Positions 10,646-21,982 of a stretch of 64,000 nt of DNA are shown here, piece after piece. The DNA comes from Paratinospora sagittata (taxonomy: Eukaryota; Streptophyta; Magnoliopsida; Ranunculales; Menispermaceae), in the NCBI GenBank assembly GCA_035771175.1, contig CM069610.1:22472501-22536500 (forward strand). Direction: 5' to 3'. Under the pieces are notes generated by a model that was not told where the DNA came from, searched no databases, and was given only the letters and a program-made list of their open reading frames with translations. Numbering within the stretch: the stretch's first letter is position 1; each line of letters starts with the position of its first letter. The position numbers were made by a program, and so were the translations under genes.

Positions 10646-12640
10646 TGTTGGCCCAGATATGTCCAAGAGAGGGGTGAATTGGACACTTAGCAGATTTTAA
10701 CCTTTCTTAATATTGTGATTAATGAAAGCAGATTAAACAAAGTATAACAACTAGATACAATAAATGTAAATGAGACAATGTAATAAGGATTTATAGTGGT
10801 TGGGCCTCGCCTACATCCACTATCTAATCTCCTCAGTTAGGATTTGTTCAAAAAACTCCACTATGGATCTTCTTACGGGTAAAGATCAAACCGGTACAGT
10901 TTCTCAACTTACGGGTGTGAGAAGATCGTGTCTCAACTTACTGGTGTAAGAAGATCGTTTCTCAACTTACAACTATGAGAAGACCGTTACAACTTTGATT
11001 AACACTTGCTCTTGCCCAGTGACTAACCAGTCACTGCAAACTGAATACAAGATGAGATATGACTCCCTTTACTCAGAATCAAAGTGATACTTACAAAGCT
11101 TTAGATTGAACCTTCTGTTACAACAGATTCAGGAAAATATGTATATTGAAGTTTGGCTGAAAGCAGGTCCAAAGAACTTTTGTCTTCTTTAATGGATTTT
11201 GAAAATGATGAAAACGAAGATCAATCAATCCAGAAGACTTAATGCTTTTCTTTCGAAATGATCTTAAGTTAAAACACAAAGAGAAGATGACTAACTTTCA
11301 AAAATTTCTCGCACAAGTGAAAACTGTTAATACGTTTTTGAATGAATATCAGTTTTTGTATTGATTCGTTGTTTTTCTGCACTAAGGCAACACATATATA
11401 TAGAAATAAAAGAGGTGCAATGGACTTGGTGAATTTTGGTGCTCTAGGTTATTTTAAATAAAACGTCTATATTCTTTCCTGAAATGGATCGGTTCAGCTC
11501 TGTGCATATTACGGCGATAGCACCTGAATCATCTGATCATTCACGAAAAATGAATGTTCTAACAAAGTATTAGAACGTTCAAAAAGTTTTGAAAAGTTTT
11601 TGTACGATTTTGAAAAGTTATGAAAAGTTTTCTTACGATTCTGAAAAAGTTAACAGAAATATTGTTAGTGTCAAAACAGTAACATTGTTGAATTAGCATC
11701 CTGACGCTTAATATCAACTTTGTCGTTTTGTTCATTAAGGGAACTCATGAAGCATAAGCATCTTGTTGAACAACGAAGTGAGGTTGCTACTGAATCATAA
11801 GCATCATGACTTACTTTGACGATTAAAAAACTTAAATCATGAGGGCACTACTTCGACAGTTAGGGTCCTGCTTTGTTTTAAAAACACATATACGCACAAG
11901 GGCGTTACTCACAAGTAAGTTTCCTACCTTGTTTTAAAACAAACTTAAATAGTATTAAGTGCGCTGAAGAGCAGTAAGTGTCCTGAAAGTTATGAAGCTG
12001 ATTCTAAAGATGAGGGCGTTCCTACACAACTAGCGTCCTGATAGTTTATTCAACTTATAACTATTAGCGTCCTTAAAGATAGAAATCAATTAAAAACTAA
12101 GAGAACTTTCCAGCGAGCTGAAACTAAGTCAGCGTCCTGACACTTTCAAAGGTTTACTAAAGGGAGGTCGCTGCTTACAAGTGACCGTCCTAATGAATCA
12201 GTTCTTCAACCTAGAATGAATGTCAGTATCCTAATATTTTATCAGCGTCTTGGCTCATCAAGTCCAAGAGAGCTCTGCTAAAACATTAGCATCTTGAAAG
12301 ACTCTATAAAAACAATTTTTGATTTCTCGATTAAAGCTCGATAAGACATAATATTTTCGGATTAAATCAAATATGTAAACGATTGAAAATCAATTCGATT
12401 AAAACATGCACTCATGCATATTGCTAAATCAAATGGCGTAGGAGGTTCTACAACCTATCATAATCTATTCATACTTTCGAACATTTTCAAATGATCATGG
12501 TCTTCAAGTAGATCTTTAATACATTCGCCATGCATCATTGATTCTTTGAAACCTTCAAGTAAGATTAGATATGCCACGTATGCAGTAATAACATAAATAG
12601 AATGTGATTTGTAATCATCAAAATATCTTTCATATTAGGG
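10646..12640 (-). repeat. Reversed SIRE-like copia LTR, with primer site at 10632-10643
   Basis: On the minus strand the LTR ends TATCTGGGCCAACA, followed by TGGTATCATAGT, an imperfect initiator-Met primer site. It shares with 20410-23372 the region with repeated GGACGCT/AGCGTCC motifs (11690-12300 here). The far end is ragged: similarity fades about 12600-12650 with small deletions. There is no gene in it. Confidence 0.8.
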
Positions 12641-12649
12641 ACATATTTT

Positions 12650-14674
12650 TGTATGGGACATGAGGATAATTGGTTCAACAGGGAAACATGAGGAGTGATT
12701 GCCCAAATATAGAGAATAAGAACTTTGATTGAAAGAGGAAGGACAAGAAAGTCTTAAAGGCCACTAAGGATGACACTAGTTTGAGCGAAAGTGACTCAGA
12801 CACTAGCAATAAGAAGGTTGAATTGTGCCTCATGGCAAGTGCTAAGGTAAAAGATTCAACATCCTATGTCTTTGATGACTATTTTAATTCTAATGATGAA
12901 AATAATCTTGAGTTTCTGAGACTTAAACTTGCTAGACAAATTAAAAAGAACTCAAAAGTAAAAAATAGCTTAAAAGATGCCTTAGTTGAAATATAATCAC
13001 AACAGAATGCTCTAGAAACTCTTCAAATAGATTATGAGATACTTAGAAAGGAGAGAGATACACTCCAAAATAGTGTAGAAGACCTAACCAGTGTAGTTCA
13101 GAAGTTTACAAAAGGTCAAAAACTGTTTGATATGATGTTGGGAGAACAAAGCTGTGATTTTGACAAAATTGGATTAGGGTATACACAAGGGTCGAAACAA
13201 AAATCATATGGTTACTTATTGACCAAAAGACCTACTTGCAACTATTGCAATAGGCAAGGCCATACCATAAGAAGATGCACTCTTAGAACAAGAAGGAAAA
13301 TCCACTTTGCATCGGTTGAAATGGATACATTGAATGAGGCTGACCTTGTAGGACCCAAGGCCACTTGGGTATTAAAATCAAAAGTGTTCCATGTGGTGTA
13401 GGATACTTCAAAAAATGATGTATGGTACTTGGATAGCGGATGCTCTAGACATTTAACTGGTGATAAATCAAACTTTTTGAGCATGGTTCGCAAATATGGA
13501 GGTGTCGTAACATTTGGTGACAATAACAAAGGAAAAATCGTCGGTGTCGGCATTGTTGGTAACAATTCTCTATCTATATCTGATGTTCTTTATGTCAAAG
13601 GCCTAAAACATAATCTCTTGAGCATAAGTCAATTGTGTGACAAGGGATTTGTCATTTTGTTTGAAGCAAACCAATGCCTTATAAAGCATGAAAATGAAAA
13701 TGTTGCATTCATTGCACATAGAACTAAAAATGTTTATACTACAAATTTGCATGAATTGTGTGATCAAAATGTTTCATGTTTAAGTGTTGTTGAACAAAAT
13801 GATGCATGGCTTTGGCATAGGAGACTAACTCATGTAGGGATGGAAAACATTTCAAAATTGGCAAAATTTGACCTAGCTAGAGGACTCCCTAAAGGAATAT
13901 ACTTGAAAGATAGAGTATGTGAGCCATGCCAATAGGGCAAACATACAAATTCTTCTTTCAAAAGCAATACCCAAAGCTTAATCACAAGAGCTCTTGAACT
14001 TGTCCATATGGACTTGTTTGGACCAACCTGAACTCAAAGCTTAGGTGAAAATCTTATTGTCTTGTGATTGTTGATGATCTCACTCGCTATACATGGGTTT
14101 ACTTTCTTGCACGTAAGAGTGATGTATATGATGCGTCGTAAAATTTTGCTCTTGTGTTGAAAATGAAAAGGGATACAAGATCACTGTCATAAGAAGTGAT
14201 CAGGGTGGGGAGTTTGTGAACAAAAGTCTTGAAGACTTTTGCAACAAGCAAGGATACTCTCATCACCTTTCAGCCCCCAAAACTCCTCAGCAGAATGGAG
14301 TTGTTGAATAGAAAAATAGATCCCTTCAGGAAATGTGCAAAACAATGTTATGTGAATATGTAGCAAAATATTTTTGGGCTGAAGCTATTATTGTTGCTTG
14401 CTATGTCATGAATAGTGTGATGGTTAGGAGAAAACTGAACAAAACTCCTTATGAATTCTTGGAAAGGTAGATCTCCTAAAATCAATCACTTAAAAGTCTT
14501 AGGTTGCAAATGTTATATCTTAAATGATAAATATAATCTTGATAAATTTGACCCTAAGTCTAATATTGGTATATTTTTATGCATCTCACAGTAGAGCTTA
14601 TAGGGTATTCAACAAATCCACTAAAACTGTAGAAGAATCAATACATGTAAAATTTGATGAATCTGGCCCTATAA
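12650..14674 (+). pseudogene. Ty1/copia gag-protease-integrase remnant (SIRE/Maximus-like), copy 1
   Basis: In order: the gag C-terminal part with a heptad-like stretch, a KFTKGQKLFDMMLG...DKIGLGY segment typical of SIRE-type gag, a zinc knuckle CNYCNRQGHTIRRC (about 13237), protease YLDSGCSRHLTG (about 13428), a GAG-pre-integrase region DAWLWHRRLTH (about 13801), and integrase core pieces (LVHMDLFGPT; RSDQGGEF; QQNGVVE). RT and RNase H are missing because an Athila LTR begins at 14675. Stops include TAA 12994, TAG 13399 and TAG 13933, plus frameshifts near 14060 and 14130. A second copy at 49737-51550 shares several of these lesions. Confidence 0.88.
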
Positions 14675-16200
14675 TGGTCATAAGTTGAGTTTTAGTAGTT
14701 AGTTTGCATGTTGATTTGTTAGATTTTTAGGTTCATTTGATTAGTTTTAGGTGTTTTTGCATGATTAATATACTTAGTTGTTTTAGATGCATTTAGGCTT
14801 TATCTTAGGTATATATAGGTTTTTATCATGAATAAATGACATTTTGATACATGTTAATATCATAGAAGTCATATATTCTGCGTGCATTTCATTATAGTTT
14901 AATTGTTAAATCAATTGCATAGAATTTACACTTGTTTAAACTTTGTTTTGTAGGTAAATCAGGAGTCCAAAGTGGTTGAAATGAGGCTTAAATGGTGTTG
15001 AAAAGAAGCCAAGTACACATGCGAGAAGTAGAGCAAGAAATGAAGAATGTGCACAAAAATGTATACAAAGCCGAGACTGGGGGCTGCAGTGCCTGGACTG
15101 GGAGCCGCGGCGCCCAGAAGTTTGTGTGGTGGTGATGATGAACCGTGACTGGGTGCCATGGCGCCGGTAACCCAGAATTGAGGGATTGCATTGCTTTTTG
15201 ACGAGTTTTAACGCCTTTTTTTTTGTCTTTTCACTCATTGGATGTATATGGCTCGTTTTAGGATTTTATGGTATTATCTTACATTCTACACATTTTTGAA
15301 AAAATAGCAATTAGGTTTAGAGAAAGAGGAGCAAGAGAAGAGACAAGAAGAAGGAGTTGCAGGTTGGAAAAGAAGAAGAAGAAGGAGATCTCACTCTTGA
15401 AGGGGGTTTTTCTAATTTTTTTCCTAATTCAATTTGTTTCTATGATTTCTATTTGAATCTTTATCTTGTATCCATGGATTGGTTTATGAACTAAATAGAT
15501 AATCTAGAGTTTTGATTTAGCTATGTTGGATATTGTGATTGAGTCATTGTTTATGTGTTTTTGAGCAATCTTTATGGTTTATTTACGATTCTCCACGTTG
15601 AATGCTTTCAAATTGCTAATCACTCTTTGAATGACCATAAATTTGGTTTCTTACACTCGAGAGAGGTGTTATCGAATTGGAGCAAGGGATTTATAACCTA
15701 GGTTAGTAGTATTGAGTCGAGAGACCTAGGAACACCTTTGAAATCATTTAAACTGAATTATAGATCTTAATGCATTCTTAATCTATATGTTGGTGCTCGA
15801 GAGAAGGAATCAATAACTTAAGGATAGATGTTCAAATTGACGCTCTAGAGAGGTATTTGGATGGGTCGGGATTCATGATTTATAAATTTCAGAAATTAAT
15901 TCATTAACACAATTATTAAAGATTATAAGATACAACATAGTGAGATCTAAACTCTAGAACTATAAATCTATTAATTTCTCTCCAATTTTCATTTAATTTG
16001 CATTGTTTCTATTAGCTTTTGTTTAATTTGCATTTTATCCATTAATTCACTCCACCTTGATCACCTAGATAAAATCAAAGCATTGTAGAATTGGGCATTA
16101 AGATTAGTAAAATCACCTTCCCTGTGAATACGATAACCCGACTCACCTCGGATATATTATAACTCGATAATTCGTGCACTTGCGAATCAAATTATTTACA
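14675..16200 (+). repeat. Athila-type LTR A, copy 1
   Basis: It lies between the copia remnant and a tRNA-Asp-type primer site, ending ATTATTTACA. It contains a GC-rich patch (15065-15175, GCCGCGGCGCC and CATGGCGCC) and an A-rich transcribed-leader-like part. The start is inferred from the end of copia similarity and the TCATAAGTT...TTTTAG pattern also at 61068. The matching copy is 51551-53044. It holds no gene. Confidence 0.75.
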
Positions 16201-16210
16201 ATCAAGGTTT

Positions 16211-16228
16211 TGGCGTCGTTGCTGGGGA
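16211..16228 (+). other. Primer-binding site, tRNA-Asp type
   Basis: TGGCGTCGTTGCTGGGGA differs at two positions from the complement of the plant tRNA-Asp 3' end (TGGCGCCGTTGCCGGGGA), the usual Athila primer site. It lies 10 bp after the LTR. Confidence 0.8.
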
Positions 16229-16441
16229 AGGTGTAAATTTTGCTTTTATTAATACCAACTCGAAGTGATTTTGGTCTTAATTTAGGTATTTTTGTTTGTT
16301 TGTTAGCTAAAAAATAATAATAATAATAATTGTTTCTCTTTTTTTGAATTTTTCTTTTTATTTGATTTTGTTTGAACTTTGTGTGTTATTTTTTGAATTC
16401 TTTTTGTTTTTTTTTTGAATTTTTTTTTCTTGTGTAGAAAA

Positions 16442-16999
16442 ATGGCGTACAATTACAACCACTTCACTTTCCAAGATGATTTTGGACGAGTTGATCCTAA
16501 TACAACATTTCCGCCATCAATGTCTCACCTTCAACATCAACTAGCAAATTTTATTGATGCAAGACCTGAACATACTATAGATGGTATGGGAGTTGCAAAC
16601 ATGAGAGATTTTGGAATGTGTGGCCCTTACCCTCATCAATACCATTCGGGTATATATGACCATGAGAACTACTCCTATGAATATTCATGGAATGACTTGC
16701 AACCTGTACCGGATTATAATCAAGTGGGAAAGAAGCCCTCCTTAGAAGAATTGCTTGATGATTTTATATCAGAAAAATAGCGTACTAAGAATGAGTCTAG
16801 AGTAGATAATTCTTATGTCTACAATCAAGTGCAGAAGACGCCATCTTTGGAGGAGATGTTGAGTTCATATATGATGGAAACAAAGGCATCAACCAAGAAT
16901 CTGACCAATGAAGAAGATGTCAAGCGGGTTGATTCACTATGCCAAAACATGACACCGGCACCACCACCACCACCACCACCACCACCACCACCAAGGTAA
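16442..16999 (+). pseudogene. Shortened Athila-type gag, copy 1
   Basis: From ATG 16442 (MAYNYNHFTFQDDFGR) one frame runs to TAA 16997 with a single internal TAG at 16778. It has two related segments, KKPSLEELLDDFISEK before the stop and KTPSLEEMLSSYMMETKAS after it; the second resembles the Athila gag segment MFGSFMMETRASIKNLE at 19310-19370. The usual central gag (LRLFPFSLRDKARAWL) is missing, so this looks internally deleted. It ends in a proline run from CCA repeats where LTR B starts. A copy is at 53283-53602. Confidence 0.65.
16959..16994 (+). repeat. (CCA)n microsatellite
   Basis: About eleven CCA units encode a proline run at the end of the gag fragment. The minus-strand glycine-rich ORF here is an artefact. 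Confidence 0.9.
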
Positions 17000-18412
17000 T
17001 AGCTGCCCATTTAGATAGGTTTTAGAGCATGTTTTAGGATGATTTATGCATTAGTTCAGTGTGTTTATGTTAGTTTTGATGCATTTGTTAGTTTAGGAAT
17101 AAATTGGTTTTTATGCATTATTTCGGTTTGTTAGTTTATATGTGGGATCAATTTATGTTTTGAGTATGTTAATTACTTGTTTTGCATTGTTTTGTAGGTA
17201 CTTAGATGTGTGGAAGTGAGCATGAATGATGGCCACAACATATGAGAAGCCTAGATGATGATTTATGAAGAACCCAAGTCAAGAAGTGGAAAAAAATTGG
17301 CTAAGTCCACAAGAAGGAATGAAAAAAGGGCCACAATCAACATTCCGAGAGCCGTGGCGCTGGAACTCAGCACCGTGGCGCTGAAAGGTGAATTTATGTG
17401 GAAGAATTGAAATGCTTGGAGCGTCGTGGCGCTGAAAGGGAATATTGTGCATTTTTTAGTAAGATAGAAGTGGATTTTTCCCCACTTTCTAATACTAATT
17501 CCACAAGACTTTCGGGCATATTATATATCAAAATTTAGGGTTTTTTAGGAAGAAGATATTGGAATAGAGTGGAGAACGAAGTTTTATGGCTGGAGCGAAG
17601 TGAAGAAGTAGATCTACACTGAAGACTATCACAATCTCTACAACATTCTAGTTTGTTTTTCTTGGTTCTTGTTCATGTTCGAACTTATATTTCATGTTTT
17701 TATGTCTTTAGTCATGAACGAAACCTCTTTCAGGAGGTATAGATTGATCCAAGCTTGATACTATGACTAGTTTTATGGTTTAATTATTTTTATAAAGTTT
17801 CTATAGTTTATTTATATTTCTCTGGGTGTAATGCTTTTGATCCATTGGTCACAGATTAGATGATCATAGATTTGAGGTAGATGCTTCAAAAGAGGGTACC
17901 TTGGGTTGAAATTTGGAAAATATAACCTAGACAATCATGAGACTCACAAGGAGATTGAGAACCTTCAAAGTCGTAGGTGGAAACCATAGAACTTAATGAG
18001 TAGTTGTCGTCTTAGGTTTTCATCGAAAGAATAAAGCCAAGGCGACAATAACATGCTCTAGTTGTTGCTTCAAAAGAGGGAATTAGAAACGTTAGGATTT
18101 CTGAATTATAAACGAGGAATTGATTTAATGATAAAAATAGATATAAAGGCATAGTTCATAGTGAGGTGACATCGAACCTCTAGGCCATTCTACCATTGAT
18201 TTTCCTATTTGATTTTTATTACATTGTTAATTTAGTACTTAATTGTTTTAGTTATTTCTTTTACTCACTTAATCATTTGAATTTGTTTTTCTAGATAAAA
18301 TTAGGGTTATAACGTGATAGGTAGTGTAGTAATAATCCCTGAGGACGATACCCGATATCTTATCGGACTATATTATAGCTTGACACCTTACGCTTGCAGT
18401 TTGCGTGTGACA
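16998..18412 (+). repeat. Athila-type LTR B
   Basis: It starts near CCCATTTAGATAGG, which matches the start of the solo LTR at 58478-59922 and of 36571, and ends TGCGTGTGACA before a primer site. The GC-rich patch at 17345-17435 has GTGGCGCTG three times. Length of about 1.4 kb agrees with the complete solo LTR (1445 bp). Confidence 0.75.
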
Positions 18413-18418
18413 AGTTTT

Positions 18419-18436
18419 TGGTGCAGTTACCGGGGA
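18419..18436 (+). other. Primer-binding site, tRNA-Asp type, diverged
   Basis: TGGTGCAGTTACCGGGGA matches the tRNA-Asp complement with a few substitutions and sits 6 bp after LTR B. Confidence 0.7.
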
Positions 18437-18624
18437 TTATTTATTAGTACACTACAGTGTTAGTAACTCTGATTTTAATTTAGATTTTATTTTATTTTAT
18501 TTATTTATTTATTTTGTTTTATTTTTTGAATTTTTCTCTATTTGTTTCTATTTTTTATTTTAGTTTTTACTACTTTATACTTCGTTTCTTTTTTAGTTTC
18601 TGTTTTATAGGATTCCAAGAGTTT

Positions 18625-20288
18625 ATGCAAAGGAAAAGAAGTCTTGAAGTACTACCGCTTGATCCCGAGATTGAACATACTCTTGGAAGACTGAGGCAAG
18701 AGAGAAGAAGAGAAACCGAAGCAATGGTGGATGATCAACATCAATTGACCTTGAGAGATTACTTCAAGCCGGTCATTAATGAGAATTATTCAAGTATAGT
18801 TCGTGTTCCTATCAACGCGAACAATTTGAGCTGAACCGGCGTTGATCTCGATGGTGCAACAACATCAGTATGGGGGGTCGCCTTCTGAAGATCCTACTAT
18901 CCACATCACCACCTTCTTGGAGATGTTTGATGCAGTCGAGATGAATGGTGTTACTAAAGACATCATACAACTGAGATTGTTCCCTTTTTCTCTAAGGGAC
19001 AAAGCACGAGCATGGTTGCAATCTTTGCAATCGGGGAGCATTTGCAACTTGGCAAGAGATGGTACAAATTTTTTTTCAAAAGTTCTTTCCACCTGCCAAG
19101 ACCGCCCAACTACCAGCTGAGATTGGGCAATTCAAGCAACAAGAGGCAGAGTCACTTTATGAGGCACGGGATAGGTTTAAAGAACTCTTGAGGAAGTGTC
19201 CTCAACACGAATTCCAGGATTGGCTACAGATTCAATTGCCAACATGAAGAACACATCGCAACCACCTGTTTTTTCTAATCAAGCTCAAGAGAAGAAGCCA
19301 TTTGTGGAAGATATGTTTGGTTCATTTATGATGGAAACGAGGGCATCTATAAAGAATTTGGAGGTTCAAGTTGGGCAACTAGCCTCAACTGTGAATGCCT
19401 AACAACAAGGGTCACTACCTAGCAACACTGAGGTAAACCCAAAAGAACAATGCCACGCCATATTCTTGAGAAGCAGGAATGAAGTCCAAGGGGGTGATCA
19501 TCGTAGCCCAAGCATAGCAGCACCATCAGAACTTAGTGATGTACATGAACGAGCCGAGCACTGAGGCCGAGCAAAATAAAGAGAAGGACAAAGAGTCATC
19601 TAAGGGAGAGAAGCCACATGAGAGGCCATATCGGCTTGGTTCTATCACTTTCAAGGATAACCCCCGTAAACTCAAAACTTTTATTCCATTTCCTCAACGA
19701 TTCCAAAAGAAAAAGCTTGAGGAGCAATTCGCCAAGTTTCTTGACATTTTCAAAAAGATTCACATTAACATTCCTTTTGCAGATGCACTGGAGCAAATGC
19801 CAAACTACATGAAGTTCATGAAGGAAGTTATGTTGAAAAAGAGGAAGGTGGAAGAATTCGAGACATTGAAGCTTATTGAAGATTGTAGTGCAATCATACA
19901 CAAAAAGCTTCCACAAAAGCTGAAGGATCCGGGGAGTTTCAATATACCTTGCACCATTGGTCCTTTAAATTTTACTAATGTTTTATGTGATTTAGGTGCA
20001 AGCATTAACCTGATGCCTTTATCAATTTTCAGGAAATTGGGGCTTGGCGAGGTGAAGCCAACTACAATATCTTTGCAACTAGCGGATCGACCATTTACAT
20101 ACCCTTGGGGTATAATTGAGGGCGTGTTAGTGAAGGTGGACAAGTTCATCTTCTCGGTGGATTTTGTAGTTTTGGACATGGAGGAAGATGGTGATATTCC
20201 CCTTATACTTGGGCAACAATTCTTAGCTACTGGGAGACCATTGATAGATTTGGAGCTTGGTGAGCTTACTTTGAGGGTTAGTGAATAA
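18625..20288 (+). pseudogene. Athila gag and protease, broken
   Basis: ATG 18625 begins MQRKRSLEVLPLDPEIEHTL. The capsid core follows in pieces: ISMVQQHQYGGSPSEDP (18848 on), LRLFPFSLRDKARAWLQSL (about 18972), FFPPAKTAQLPAEIGQFK (19090 on), ESLYEARDRFKELLRKCP. Frames shift near 18830, 19060 and 19240, and a stop follows 19400. The last frame (19536-20288) is open and holds the protease: DLGASINLMPLS with D-L-G at 19989-19997 and LGQQFLATGRPLIDLELGEL at the end. D-L-G in place of D-S/T-G is usual in Athila. RT and integrase are absent because the SIRE-like LTR begins at 20410. Confidence 0.88.
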
Positions 20289-20409
20289 AAGGTGATGTTT
20301 AAGATCTATAATACACCTAAAGCTCCCGATAAGAAGAATACATGCAAACCGGATAAATGTCAAAAGGGTAATTAATGAGTGTGCTACCAAGGCTTATGAG
20401 AAGCCTACT
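20289..20409 (+). other. Athila internal remnant before the next insertion
   Basis: A 121-bp continuation of the gag-protease region after its stop, with stops in all frames, ending CCTACT where LTR similarity of the SIRE-like element begins. Confidence 0.5.
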
Positions 20410-21002
20410 TGATACCTATATGGTTCATCCTTCTTAGCACATCCCTAAAGTATACTTGATGAAGTATATTTTGATGATCACAAACAAAGTATTTTTCGGT
20501 GCTAACGAACGTTTGTCAAGAACTTATCTCTGCACCAAAAGAAAAGCAAAAAGCCAAGGAACGACTCGATCAAGGAACTCAAAGCTTACATCCAACGATC
20601 AAGCTCTTTTCAACTAACGAACTTCAACGATCACATCATGATTTCAAGATCACTTCTCTCGGACGTTTCGATCAAGCTTCAAGACTACATCTCTGGATCA
20701 ACATTCAAGTCATTCAACTCTGAATTACTCTTATTGAAGATCTCATAATGAAGAGTTGAATTTAACGGCTATGAGAAAAGAGAAATACACAAAGTATTTA
20801 AGGTATATCTTTCTCTAATCGTTATTGCTCAAAATGTTTTTCAAAACCATGCATATATCATTTTCATATGTTTTCTAAATCTGCATGTTTTGATGTCATA
20901 ACTATATTTCAAAATTTAATACTATATATTTAAATTGAAATATACCGAGTTTTTATTCGCATTTATCGAATATTTTATCGCGAGTCAAAATTGTTTTCAA
21001 AC

Positions 21003-21720
21003 AGCCTTTCAGGACGCTAATGATAGCACCGCTCTCCTCAACTTGTTAAGTCAAGACGCTGATAATGCTCAAGGTTGAAATGAACTGATTAATCAGGACG
21101 CTTACTTGTATAATAACGGTCTTATATATTAGTCAACCTCTGAAGCTGTCAGTAAGCTGACTCAGCATCAGCTCACAGAGAGATTTTTTAAAAGTTCTTG
21201 AAAGAATGTTTCTTTGAGGACGCTGATGGTTATAAGTTGATTAAACTATCAGGAATTTTTCTAGATAGGAGCGCCCTCACCTTTGGAAATCAAGTATTCA
21301 CTTTAAGGATGCTGATTGTCCTTCAGCGTGTTTTTAAATGTCTTAACTTGTAGGATGCTTACATAGTAGTAGCGCCCTCATGTTATGTTTTTATCTAGTG
21401 GGACGTTCACGTAATGTAACGTCCTCATGTTTTGTTTTATGTTTTAAAAGCAGGACGCTTACTGGAATAACAACACCCTCATGCACTTAATAGTTTTAAA
21501 ATATAGCAGGACGCTAACTGTGCATTAGCGCCCTCAAGGTTTAAGTCGTCTAAAGTCATAAGTAAGTCAGGACGCTTACGAGTTAGTAGCGCCCTCACCT
21601 AAGTGTTCAACAGGACGCTTATACGTAGTAAGCTCCCACTAGGAACAAAACGACAAAGTTGATATTATGCGTTAGGACACTGATTACGGAATCAGGACGC
21701 TAATTCAACTACCGTCCCTA
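21003..21720 (+). repeat. Array of GGACGCT / AGCGCCCTC hairpin motifs in U3
   Basis: About ten degenerate modules of 30-35 bp, each CAGGACGCTTAC, a short spacer, then AGTAGCGCCCTCA, spaced roughly 43-60 bp in the densest part (21354, 21402, 21452, 21508, 21569, 21612). The two halves are near inverted repeats of each other. The array also occurs at 26585-27305, 34780-35490 and, reversed, at 11690-12300 and 38160-38740. It ends about 255 bp before the TATA box. Confidence 0.85.
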
Positions 21721-21974
21721 TTCGAATGAGTACACTACATCAGTTTACTTTTTCAGAACAGACACTTGCACAGAGTTCTTTTCAGACATATCATAGACTC
21801 TTTCTGATACATGAATGAAGTTCTTCTAAAGCTTTCCTCATTCATGAAATCTGAAAAGAACTAGAATGTTAGTGAAAATCGCAGTTGCTATTTTAATATA
21901 ACATTGTAGCCGTTGTGTGAAAACGTTCACATTATTTGAACTTCAAATGTCTAACGTCTATGTCCCACTAAGTC

Positions 21975-21982
21975 TATAAATA
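21975..21982 (+). promoter_or_regulatory. TATA box of the SIRE-like LTR
   Basis: TATAAATA in the conserved block CTAAGTCTATAAATACCAAC, also present at 27558 and 35742 and, on the minus strand, at 37879-37886. Upstream is an inverted repeat CATGAATGA...TCATTCATG (about 21812-21847) flanked by TTTTCAGA and TCTGAAAAG. This is the best-supported promoter in the window. Confidence 0.7.

Noticed and set aside
14936..15238. Overlapping minus-strand ORFs across the GC-rich LTR patch
   Set aside because: Three frames are open at once because the patch lacks stops; the copy at 51803-52036 changes the frames, so no coding constraint is seen.
16825..17010. Minus-strand poly-glycine ORF
   Set aside because: Reverse of a CCA microsatellite at the end of a gag fragment.
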